DNA of 20,727 nt from positions 1 through 20,727 of the forward strand of contig CAYYVJ010000031.1 in assembly GCA_964475115.1 (NCBI GenBank), read 5' to 3'. Every line of letters starts with the position of its first letter. The stretch's first letter is position 1. Positions 14,957 through 20,727 of the stretch are shown piece by piece. Source of the stretch: CAYYVJ01 sp964475115. GTDB lineage: Bacteria > Bacillota > Clostridia > Lachnospirales > Lachnospiraceae. Position numbers and translations under genes: made by a program. The notes under the pieces are model-generated. The model worked only from the letters and a program-made list of their open reading frames with translations. It had not been told where the DNA came from and did no database searches.

Positions 14957-16525
14957 CTAATCTATTGGAGCAATCGTTTCGCTAGGTACTGTTTCGCTAG
15001 GTACTGTTTCAATTGGAGCATTTACCGGAACTTCTCCAGATGGGTCTTCCGTTACCGTTGTCGGATCAAGGATTGTTTCTCCTACTGAAGTTTCCACTGG
15101 CTTTGTACCTATTGTTACATAGGTTGGTGTCGCCCTATATTTACTCTGATTTACTTTAATTTTCTCTAGCAATACTCCATTTTCATATATATGTTTATAA
15201 AGAACTGCAGTATATCCAACATGAGCACTCTGAGTCACAATTCTGGTTCCTACTGGTAAATTAGGATCCTCTGTAACAACATCTGCTGGTGGATCCACTT
15301 TTTCAAGTACTTCTGTTTTATATTCAATGCTTCTATTCGAATTTCTTTCATCATTTCCATAAATATTAAAAGTTACTGTTTTATTTTTTGTGTATGTTTC
15401 AATATAAATAGGAGCATTTGTATTATTTACAAATTTAAAATCCATTCCACTACTTTCGGCAATCGCAGCATCTGCTGCCAGAGGAACGTAGCCAACTGTT
15501 AATCCATGGTTTCGTCTATCTGTAACTTCAAGCTCTGCTAATAAAACTGCATTATAAAGTGTTGTAGAAACCTGGCATACGCCACCACCCAAGCTATCCA
15601 CTACTTTTCCATTAAAATAAGAACCTGCTGGATGATAACCATTGTTTACTGAAAACGGAGTCATATATGCTAAAGTAGAAAATTCTTCTCCAGGCATTAC
15701 TATCGCTCCATTGATTTTCTCTACTGATACATCGATGTTTGCTGTTCTACTTAGTCCTGAACTCGCATAAGCCGTAGTGTAAGATGCCATTGGTGTGCTT
15801 TTAATCAAAAGGCACATTTCTTTTGTCACTGTCGGCATATTAATTTCAGTTACAACATCAAACTGTAAGTCTTCTTGCGAATAGTCCCATTCTTCTTTCA
15901 AAAAATGATTGATTTTCTCTGCTGTAGTTTCTACATCTATGGACTTTCCAATTTTTTCATCTGTTGCACTAAAACCATTGTCATTTTTTATTAAAGTAGC
16001 GTTTACCATTTCTATTTCAAATGGGATAGCCCGATCTTCTAGAATCTGTACAATCTTATCCTTTTCTACCTTAAACTCTAACTCAAAGAGTACCGTTTCA
16101 TTTTCTATATCTTTCTTTGCTTTATATCGCTTTATAAGATTTCCTGATTTTCCAAGAGCAAGAGCCTCTTTTAATACGTCTTCATTTGTCCACTCCAAGC
16201 CAAACTCTTCCAAGGTGGCAAAAGTAGAATCCTGTTCATCTTTTATGCTAGCAATAGACAATAAAGCAGTCTTGGTTTTTAAAGCATCCACGTACTTTTC
16301 TATTTCTGCTTTTGCCTCTTCATGAGTCAAATCGCCCACATCTACCGGTCCTATGTAGATACCGCTTAATATTTTATCATCTTCCACACGGTTTCCAGCT
16401 GCCTTTACCCTACTAGAGGAAATAATTCCTATGTCAGAAAAGTTGCTTACGGCTATAGCTAGAGACAAAAATAGTACACCCAGAAAACTTATCACGGCTA
16501 CTTTCTTTACATATTTTTTTTTCAT
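14957..16525 (-). CDS. VanW-family cell-wall protein with G5 domain
   Basis: Secreted or membrane-anchored protein of 522 residues. A basic N-terminus and one hydrophobic helix (about 8-30) come first. Next is a region of about 190 residues with two YoaR-like putative peptidoglycan-binding domains (from IYIGPVDVGDLTHEEA). The VanW domain (about 245-382) contains the signature GGGVCQVSTTLYNA. A G5 domain (about 400-476) and an acidic Thr/Pro-rich tail follow. VanW domains are widespread in Clostridia; despite the name there is no glycopeptide-resistance cluster here. VanW-type regions have been linked to the cell wall and G5 domains to peptidoglycan or sugar binding, so an envelope role is likely. 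I chose ATG 16525-16523, with AAAGGA 8 nt upstream; a TTG two codons earlier is too close to it. The tail has a short tandem repeat. Confidence 0.87.
   Translation of the reverse strand: MKKKYVKKVAVISFLGVLFLSLAIAVSNFSDIGIISSSRVKAAGNRVEDDKILSGIYIGPVDVGDLTHEEAKAEIEKYVDALKTKTALLSIASIKDEQDSTFATLEEFGLEWTNEDVLKEALALGKSGNLIKRYKAKKDIENETVLFELEFKVEKDKIVQILEDRAIPFEIEMVNATLIKNDNGFSATDEKIGKSIDVETTAEKINHFLKEEWDYSQEDLQFDVVTEINMPTVTKEMCLLIKSTPMASYTTAYASSGLSRTANIDVSVEKINGAIVMPGEEFSTLAYMTPFSVNNGYHPAGSYFNGKVVDSLGGGVCQVSTTLYNAVLLAELEVTDRRNHGLTVGYVPLAADAAIAESSGMDFKFVNNTNAPIYIETYTKNKTVTFNIYGNDERNSNRSIEYKTEVLEKVDPPADVVTEDPNLPVGTRIVTQSAHVGYTAVLYKHIYENGVLLEKIKVNQSKYRATPTYVTIGTKPVETSVGETILDPTTVTEDPSGEVPVNAPIETVPSETVPSETIAPID
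14981..15010. repeat. 15-bp tandem repeat in the VanW gene tail
   Basis: Two exact copies of GCTAGGTACTGTTTC (14981-14995 and 14996-15010), preceded by a partial copy GTTTC at 14976-14980. On the minus strand each unit encodes the pentapeptide ETVPS, so the protein ends ETVPSETVPSETIAP. The unit length is a multiple of three, so copy-number change keeps the frame. This is a low-complexity wall-spanning tail and could vary among strains. Confidence 0.85.
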
Positions 16526-16563
16526 ATACAAAATCCTTTCTACTTCCGGATCCCTTTACAAGT

Positions 16564-16599
16564 CACATGGTGGGTTTAATACAAATAAAAACACATGGT
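16564..16599. repeat. Direct repeat CACATGGT flanking the promoter
   Basis: CACATGGT occurs at 16564-16571 and 16592-16599, 28 bp apart. The second copy abuts the TTGACA of the plus-strand promoter. The pair lies in the 120-nt gap between the VanW gene and the miniprotein gene. It could be an activator or repressor site, or chance. Confidence 0.3.
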
Positions 16600-16628
16600 T
16601 TGACACCTAGTATTTTTTTTTGTATAGT
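16600..16628 (+). promoter_or_regulatory. Consensus sigma-A promoter reading toward the TPR-like gene
   Basis: Perfect TTGACA at 16600-16605, a 17-nt spacer that includes nine T residues (16613-16621), and TATAGT at 16623-16628. This is the closest to consensus of the promoters in the window. The start would be near 16635, so the transcript would cross the complement of the miniprotein gene (16646-16747) before reaching the ATG at 16801. That gives a leader of about 165 nt. No nearer promoter with a usable ribosome site is seen for the TPR-like gene. Confidence 0.65.
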
Positions 16629-16645
16629 TATGTGAGAATATTTTA

Positions 16646-16747
16646 CTAACCTATCATTGAAAGTATGCTTGGTACTATCATAGCGAGTACTAACAGTAGA
16701 ATAATTACTGTAGATACTATTTTCTTTCTTTTATTATTAAAATACAT
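16646..16747 (-). CDS. 33-residue membrane miniprotein
   Basis: A short gene of 33 codons plus TAG. The ATG at 16747-16745 follows AGAGGTGAT by 4 nt, among the stronger ribosome sites in the window. The product has a basic head, MYFNNKRKKI, then about 22 hydrophobic residues ending VPSILSMIG, so it should be a single-pass membrane peptide with its N-terminus in the cytosol. A minus-strand TATAAT at 16775-16770 could be its -10 box; the -35 is poor. I do not recognise a family. Firmicutes have similar-sized single-pass peptides such as stressosome-linked Prli42, but that likeness is of architecture only. It precedes the VanW gene by 120 nt and is divergent from the TPR-like gene. Confidence 0.7.
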   Translation of the reverse strand: MYFNNKRKKIVSTVIILLLVLAMIVPSILSMIG

Positions 16748-16800
16748 TAATATCACCTCTTTTACAATTATTATATAAAATTACAATAGGAGAAACCACT

Positions 16801-17415
16801 ATGCAATTTCAGCTTCCCATTTTTCTAATGTGGTTTATAATTTTTGTCTTATGGCTTAATTATAAACTAAAGAAATCTCGAAGAAAAGAAAACTCTTTTT
16901 GGGACCTCGAGTCACAGTCAAATACTGTGAGAAAAAAATCCATAGATTCACTTCATTATATCACAGTATCCGAAAATTCCCTACCCTTTTTTTCTAGCAA
17001 TGATGAAAAAGTTATGGAACAAGAAGCAAGGGTTTTAGAGCTTTCAAAAGAAAAAATCATTAACCTAACAGGATATACCAATACTGACTTAAAACTCCAG
17101 TATGGGGTAGGTAATCTAGAAGCACTCTCTAGATATGACCAAAACTTTACTTATTTGGCTCATGCTCTCTATCGTTGGGCATCCGCCTTAGATGAACTTG
17201 GACTTAGGAAAGAAGCAGTTCAAGTCTTAGAATTTGGCGTAGCATGTCGCACTGATATAAAGGCGCATTATATTTTATTAGCAGAACTTTATATCCAAGA
17301 AGGTACTTCTGATAAAATCACTAATCTAATTTCTGTAGCTAATGACCTAAAGTCTCTAAGCAGTCCTTCTCTTATCGAGGAGTTAAAGAAATTACATAAT
17401 CTTCCCATAACTTAA
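16801..17415 (+). CDS. Membrane-anchored TPR-like protein of unknown function
   Basis: A 204-residue protein. Residues about 5-22 form one membrane helix followed by a basic stretch KLKKSRRKE, so the rest should be cytosolic. After a polar linker, residues about 90-200 look like helical repeats of TPR kind (FTYLAHALYRWASALDELGL, then KEAVQVLEFGV, then AHYILLAELYIQEG), the helix-turn-helix spacing seen in tetratricopeptides. There are no catalytic motifs. AGGAG precedes the ATG by 8 nt. Its last 24 nt overlap the end of the convergent exonuclease gene. It probably mediates protein contacts at the membrane. The divergent miniprotein gene is a possible partner, which is inference from position only. 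Confidence 0.75.
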   Translation: MQFQLPIFLMWFIIFVLWLNYKLKKSRRKENSFWDLESQSNTVRKKSIDSLHYITVSENSLPFFSSNDEKVMEQEARVLELSKEKIINLTGYTNTDLKLQYGVGNLEALSRYDQNFTYLAHALYRWASALDELGLRKEAVQVLEFGVACRTDIKAHYILLAELYIQEGTSDKITNLISVANDLKSLSSPSLIEELKKLHNLPIT

Positions 17416-18108
17416 TATAATGGAATCAATTTTTCTGGAAGCTTCATTTTTAGTTAGATAATCAACTTCTTCTTCAATTGGCAGCTTATGATATTCGAGT
17501 AAATTGCTTAAGTATTTTTTCTGGGCCTTTGTTATCGGCCCTTCTTTTTTTATCTCATAGTTTAACTTTTGAGGTAAAAATATCTCTTGCCCACCTTCTA
17601 TATTTCCAAAATCCAACGCCAATTTCTTATAAAGGGTAACTGTTGCCTCTGCATCATCAAATGCTCTATGTTGATTTTTGTTTTCTATTCTATAGTATTC
17701 GCATAAATAAGACAATGATTTCTTTTTTAAATCTGGCAGTACTTTTCTGGCAATCCTCAAGGTATCCATTCCCTCTTTTTCGAATTCCAACTCCAGATTC
17801 ACTGCATTTCTTTTTATGAAACTATAATCAAAGATCACATTATGTCCCAAAAGAACATAACCTTCACAAAATTCTATAAAGTTCACTAAAACCTCTTGTA
17901 TGTCTGGTGCATCTTGGAGATCATTCTCATTTATCCCAGTCAATTCTTTAATAAAATCGGAAATATTTTGTCTGGGATTTACTAGTGTTTCAAAGGTATC
18001 TATTATCTCACCATTCTCTACTTTTACGGCTCCCAATTCTATGATTCTATCTGTCTTTGGATTTAGACCCGTAGTTTCAATATCTATTGCTACATAGGTG
18101 TTAATCAT
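17392..18108 (-). CDS. DnaQ-like 3'-5' exonuclease (DEDDh) with extra C-terminal module
   Basis: A 238-residue protein. The DEDDh exonuclease fold has D9 and E11 in AIDIETTG, D94 in GHNVIFDYSF, and H147 with D152 in HRAFDDAEAT, so all catalytic residues are present. It resembles PolC/epsilon-type proofreading domains as a stand-alone enzyme. After about residue 188 there is a tail of about 45 residues (PITKAQKKYLSNLLEYH, then LTKNEASRKIDSII), a small helical module of the type appended to other DNA-processing proteins. The start is ATG 18108-18106, overlapping the nth stop by 4 nt (ATGA) with AGAGGA upstream. Upstream in-frame starts lie inside nth. Role in DNA repair or replication fits the nth neighbour; the substrate is unknown. 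Confidence 0.87.
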   Translation of the reverse strand: MINTYVAIDIETTGLNPKTDRIIELGAVKVENGEIIDTFETLVNPRQNISDFIKELTGINENDLQDAPDIQEVLVNFIEFCEGYVLLGHNVIFDYSFIKRNAVNLELEFEKEGMDTLRIARKVLPDLKKKSLSYLCEYYRIENKNQHRAFDDAEATVTLYKKLALDFGNIEGGQEIFLPQKLNYEIKKEGPITKAQKKYLSNLLEYHKLPIEEEVDYLTKNEASRKIDSIILSYGKIM

Positions 18109-18755
18109 TTCTTCCTCTTTTCTAGTAATTCTGCTGATGGGCAAAGGTGATTTAAAAAGCATTCTTTGCATTTGGGACTTCTTGCAGTGCAAATAGTTCT
18201 GCCATGAGCAATGACTTGAGTGTTATACACAATCCAATGATCTTCTGGTAATTTCTTCATCAAATCAAATTCTATCTTTACAGGATCGTCTTCTTTTGTA
18301 ATACCTAATTTTTTTGATATTCGCTTCACATGCGTATCTACCACTATACTAGGCACATGAAACACACTTCCCCGTATAACATTGGCAGTCTTTCTACCCA
18401 CTCCCGCCAGATTGGTTAAAGCGTCTATATCATTCGGAACTTTTCCATCATATTCTTCTACTAAAGTTTTACTACAGGCAATAATGTTCTTGGCTTTATT
18501 TTTATAAAAACCCGTAGAATAAATATCCTTTTCTAGTTCCGACTGCTTTGCATTTGCAAAGTCCTCCAAAGATTTATATTTCTGAAACAAGTCTTTGGTC
18601 ACTATATTTACCCTTGCATCTGTACATTGCGCACTAAGCATTGTTGCAATTAATAATTGCCAAGGAGTTTCATGATCTAAATAAATTTTATATTCACTTG
18701 TATAGTATTCATCTAATAAGCTTAATATCTCTGTTATCTTCTTTTTGGAAATCAT
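18105..18755 (-). CDS. nth: Endonuclease III (DNA glycosylase/AP lyase)
   Basis: A 216-residue base-excision repair enzyme that removes oxidised pyrimidines and cuts the abasic site. The helix-hairpin-helix motif LAGVGRKTANVI holds the catalytic lysine K122. The catalytic aspartate is D140 in IVVDTHVKRIS. The 4Fe-4S cluster has the classic spacing C189-x6-C196-x2-C199-x5-C205. The length is normal, and AGGAGG precedes the ATG. It follows the radical SAM gene by 8 nt and overlaps the exonuclease gene by 4 nt, so all three are one operon. Confidence 0.96.
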   Translation of the reverse strand: MISKKKITEILSLLDEYYTSEYKIYLDHETPWQLLIATMLSAQCTDARVNIVTKDLFQKYKSLEDFANAKQSELEKDIYSTGFYKNKAKNIIACSKTLVEEYDGKVPNDIDALTNLAGVGRKTANVIRGSVFHVPSIVVDTHVKRISKKLGITKEDDPVKIEFDLMKKLPEDHWIVYNTQVIAHGRTICTARSPKCKECFLNHLCPSAELLEKRKK

Positions 18756-18763
18756 AATTCCTC

Positions 18764-20485
18764 CTAATATATTTCCATCGTCCTCGCTTCATAAGTCAAA
18801 GGATTTCTATTCTTATAATCAAACAATATATAGGTCTCTTCCTTCTTTAAAGTAAATGGATTTATACAAAATCTTTCTATATGTGTCATCCTACTCATTT
18901 GCTTTGCATTATATCCAATGTAATCAAGTAGCACTGTATTCTCTTTCTCTTGGGCTTCATAAAACTTTCTTACAAAAGTTTTATATTCTGTTTCATCTTC
19001 TGCAAAAGAAGGACGACTTTTCAGGTTCTCTCTTACATATAAATCGAACACTAATAAAGCAGAAAATTCCTGTTGCCATTCTTCACCAGTAATCTCTTTT
19101 ACAAACTTAAACAGATAAAGATATCTATCTATTCTATTATGCTTTACTTCAAATAATTGATTGACCTCATAAAAATCTGCCAACTTTTCATAAAGTTGAA
19201 AAGGTTTTTCAAATAATTTTTCTAAGTATTTAAGACTATAAATAAATTGACTACTATTATAATATACTTCAACCATTTCCTCTATGTTTTTCAACCTAAG
19301 AACTTCATCAAAGCTAAGCCATTTCGTATAAAGAACTTCATATGGTGGAAATTCTTGATATACAATGTTGTACTCTTCCTTTTTTTTCTCCATAACCGTT
19401 CCTGATAATAGCTTCAAAAACCCTAATTGAAGCTGATTTGGTCTCATTGCATAGACTTGGTTAAAAGAGCGACTAAAACTTTTATAACCTTCATATGGGA
19501 GCCCTGCAATCAGATCAAGATGCTGATGAACATTTTCTTTACTATTAATTCTCTCTACAATTTCCGTTAATTTAGTTAAATCCATTGTACGATCTATTGC
19601 CTTTAACGTATCAGGATTCGTAGATTGAACTCCTATTTCTAGTTGTATTAAACCAGGGCGCATCTTACTAATTAAATCTAGCTCTTCTTCATTCAAAAGA
19701 TCTGCAGATATCTCAAAATGAAAGTTTGTAATTCCATTATCGTTTTCATGAATAAATCCCCATATCTCCATGGTATGTTTATGATTACAATTAAAGGTTC
19801 TGTCTACAAACTTTACCTGAGGCACTTTGCAGTCCATGAGGTGTTGTAATTCTTCTTTCACTAGCTCTACATTTCGAAAACGCACTCTCTTCTCTACGGA
19901 AGACAGACAATAGCTGCATGAAAATGGACAGCCTCTACTACTTTCATAATAGATTATTCTATTCTCAAACTTATCCAGTTCTGGATAAGGGAAGGGAATC
20001 GTACTCATATCCAGAACTTCTGCTGCAGGATTGGAAATAATATCTCCATTTTCATCTCTATATAAAATTCCTCGTATTTCACTTAAGGCTTTTTCATTAT
20101 CTAAGTAATGTTCCATGATATTTAAGAAAGATACTTCTCCCTCTCCTATCACAATCCCTTTTACATATGGATACTCTTCTAATACTTCATTGGGGCGATA
20201 AGACACTTCTGGTCCACCTAACCAAATATGGGTATCTGGTAACACTTTTTGTAATTCTGATATAATCCCTGTTACTAATTCTATATTCCAAATATAAGAA
20301 GAAAAACCTATAATATCTGGTTTCTTCTTGAAAATATCACCTAATATAAAATCCTTATAGTGATTAATTGTATATTCTACAATCTCAATATTCTCTTTAT
20401 ATCTATCCGCATATGCCTTAAGGCTATGGACAGCTAGATTTGAATGTATGTATTTTGCATTAATTCCTATCAATAAAACTTTCAC
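18764..20485 (-). CDS. B12-binding domain radical SAM protein (DUF4080-type)
   Basis: A 573-residue protein. The N-terminal cobalamin-binding-like Rossmann domain (about 1-135) includes LLIGINAKYIHSNLAVHS and VIGEGEVSF. The radical SAM barrel follows, with the cluster motif CPFSCSYC (C186, C190, C193). The remaining C-terminal third is long, resembles the DUF4080 tail found in Clostridia, and has no motif I can assign. Radical SAM proteins with B12 domains often methylate unreactive carbons, but this subgroup has no known substrate to my knowledge. I chose GTG at 20485-20483, because GAGGTG lies 4 nt before it. The ATG four codons earlier (20497) has no ribosome site. It opens the operon with nth and the exonuclease gene. 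Confidence 0.88.
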   Translation of the reverse strand: MKVLLIGINAKYIHSNLAVHSLKAYADRYKENIEIVEYTINHYKDFILGDIFKKKPDIIGFSSYIWNIELVTGIISELQKVLPDTHIWLGGPEVSYRPNEVLEEYPYVKGIVIGEGEVSFLNIMEHYLDNEKALSEIRGILYRDENGDIISNPAAEVLDMSTIPFPYPELDKFENRIIYYESSRGCPFSCSYCLSSVEKRVRFRNVELVKEELQHLMDCKVPQVKFVDRTFNCNHKHTMEIWGFIHENDNGITNFHFEISADLLNEEELDLISKMRPGLIQLEIGVQSTNPDTLKAIDRTMDLTKLTEIVERINSKENVHQHLDLIAGLPYEGYKSFSRSFNQVYAMRPNQLQLGFLKLLSGTVMEKKKEEYNIVYQEFPPYEVLYTKWLSFDEVLRLKNIEEMVEVYYNSSQFIYSLKYLEKLFEKPFQLYEKLADFYEVNQLFEVKHNRIDRYLYLFKFVKEITGEEWQQEFSALLVFDLYVRENLKSRPSFAEDETEYKTFVRKFYEAQEKENTVLLDYIGYNAKQMSRMTHIERFCINPFTLKKEETYILFDYKNRNPLTYEARTMEIY

Positions 20486-20535
20486 TTTGCACCTCATTTA
20501 TTATTTTAATTGTACAATGGTAAAGGGTGATTAAC

Positions 20536-20544
20536 ATTATAACA
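20536..20544 (-). promoter_or_regulatory. Extended -10 promoter for the radical SAM-nth operon
   Basis: On the minus strand TGTTATAAT (20544-20536) is a perfect extended -10 element (TGnTATAAT). The -35 region 17 nt upstream is only TATTTT, as is common for extended -10 promoters. The leader to the GTG at 20485 would be about 45 nt. Confidence 0.5.
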
Positions 20545-20547
20545 CAA

Positions 20548-20576
20548 GCAAAGGTAAAAAAATATATTACCTTTGC
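20548..20576. repeat. 10-bp inverted repeat between the radical SAM operon and tRNA-Tyr
   Basis: GCAAAGGTAA (20548-20557) and TTACCTTTGC (20567-20576) are perfect complements separated by 9 nt of A/T. On the plus strand the nearest T-run starts 9 nt past the stem, and on the minus strand there is none, so it is a poor terminator. It lies just upstream of the minus-strand extended -10 box, where an operator would sit. Confidence 0.5.
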
Positions 20577-20605
20577 AAAAAAGAATTTTTTCTTCTCAAA
20601 AACAC

Positions 20606-20634
20606 TTGCTATTTAGATTGAATTATGATATAGT
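20606..20634 (+). promoter_or_regulatory. Promoter of tRNA-Tyr
   Basis: TTGCTA at 20606-20611, a spacer of exactly 17 nt, and TATAGT at 20629-20634 preceded by TGA, giving an extended -10. The predicted start near 20641 is about 16 nt before the mature tRNA 5' end. Confidence 0.7.
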
Positions 20635-20656
20635 CTTTTATTGTTAGAAGTGATTT

Positions 20657-20727
20657 GGATGGGTTCCCGAGTGGCCAAAGGGGGCAGACTGTAAATCTGT
20701 TATCGACGATTTCGAAGGTTCGAATCC
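20657..20727 (+). tRNA. tRNA-Tyr (GTA), 3' end cut by window
   Basis: The first 71 nt of a class II tRNA. The acceptor strand GGATGGG opens the gene. The D arm carries the GAGTGGCCAAAGG-type loop. The anticodon stem-loop is GCAGA-CTGTAAA-TCTGT, with anticodon GTA (tyrosine). A long variable arm, as expected for bacterial tRNA-Tyr, precedes the T loop GGTTCGAATCC. The rest of the T stem, the acceptor 3' strand and the CCA lie beyond the window. A tRNA array may continue to the right. Confidence 0.93.

Noticed and set aside
15909..16325. 138-codon open frame on the plus strand
   Set aside because: Antisense to the VanW gene; a Ser/Phe-rich product typical of the complement of Lys/Glu-rich coding sequence.
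14957..16525. Vancomycin resistance from the VanW label
   Set aside because: No vanA-, vanH-, vanX- or vanS/R-type neighbours are present. VanW/G5 proteins are common in Clostridia without resistance.
16613..16621. Run of nine T residues as a plus-strand terminator
   Set aside because: There is no stem upstream and it forms the spacer of a consensus promoter.
16761..16787. TTTACA / TACAAT as a nearer promoter for the TPR-like gene
   Set aside because: The spacer is only 15 nt and the predicted start would fall after the ribosome site.
17438..17445. GAAGCTTC palindrome as terminator of the TPR-like gene
   Set aside because: Eight bases without a loop and only five T residues after it; far too weak to call.
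1..20727. Mobile element, prophage, CRISPR array or defence island
   Set aside because: I saw no transposase, integrase, terminal repeats, regular spaced repeats or toxin-antitoxin pair, and no clear compositional break.

Overview
The window is about 20.7 kb of AT-rich chromosome from a low-GC Gram-positive bacterium, most probably a Clostridia member of the Lachnospiraceae type. This is inferred from strong AGGAGG-like ribosome sites, a YtvI-type sporulation membrane protein, YhaM, an RlmCD-type methyltransferase, a VanW/G5 cell-wall protein, and the gene neighbourhood. The gene content is chromosomal housekeeping. I see no insertion sequence, prophage, CRISPR array or plasmid function.

Left block (1-6931, all minus strand). 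The start of a lipoprotein substrate-binding protein with its own promoter lies at the window edge. Before it comes a tightly spaced six-gene operon. In transcription order this is a membrane-anchored HtrA-like protein that has lost its catalytic triad, the 3'-5' exoribonuclease YhaM, an RlmCD/TrmA-type RNA uridine methyltransferase, a YtvI-like permease, a small unknown membrane protein, and a second AI-2E-family permease. The operon mixes RNA metabolism with envelope proteins.

Central block (7072-12731, plus strand). A good sigma-A promoter leads into mutS2. An OmpR-type response regulator, its sensor kinase (4-nt overlap) and an exported trigger-factor-like lipoprotein follow. A perfect 32-nt palindromic terminator closes the block and also serves the convergent trmL. 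The kinase and secreted foldase suggest an envelope-stress module, which is inference.

Right-centre block (12730-16747, mostly minus). An Lrp/AsnC regulator gene overlaps a class I aminotransferase gene, and trmL follows. A 17-bp palindrome just upstream of lrp is a candidate autoregulatory operator. Upstream of that are a VanW/G5 envelope protein and a 33-codon membrane miniprotein. The miniprotein gene lies inside the apparent 5' leader of a divergent TPR-like membrane protein (16801-17415), so the two transcripts would be antisense to each other.

Right end (17392-20727). A three-gene minus-strand operon runs B12-binding radical SAM protein, endonuclease III, DnaQ-like exonuclease. Its last gene overlaps the TPR gene tail-to-tail by 24 nt. 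A plus-strand tRNA-Tyr with a strong promoter starts at 20657 and is cut by the window end.

The observations most worth following are the dead HtrA, the miniprotein with its antisense promoter, the exported trigger-factor-like lipoprotein tied to a two-component system, and several dyad-symmetric sites at divergent promoters.
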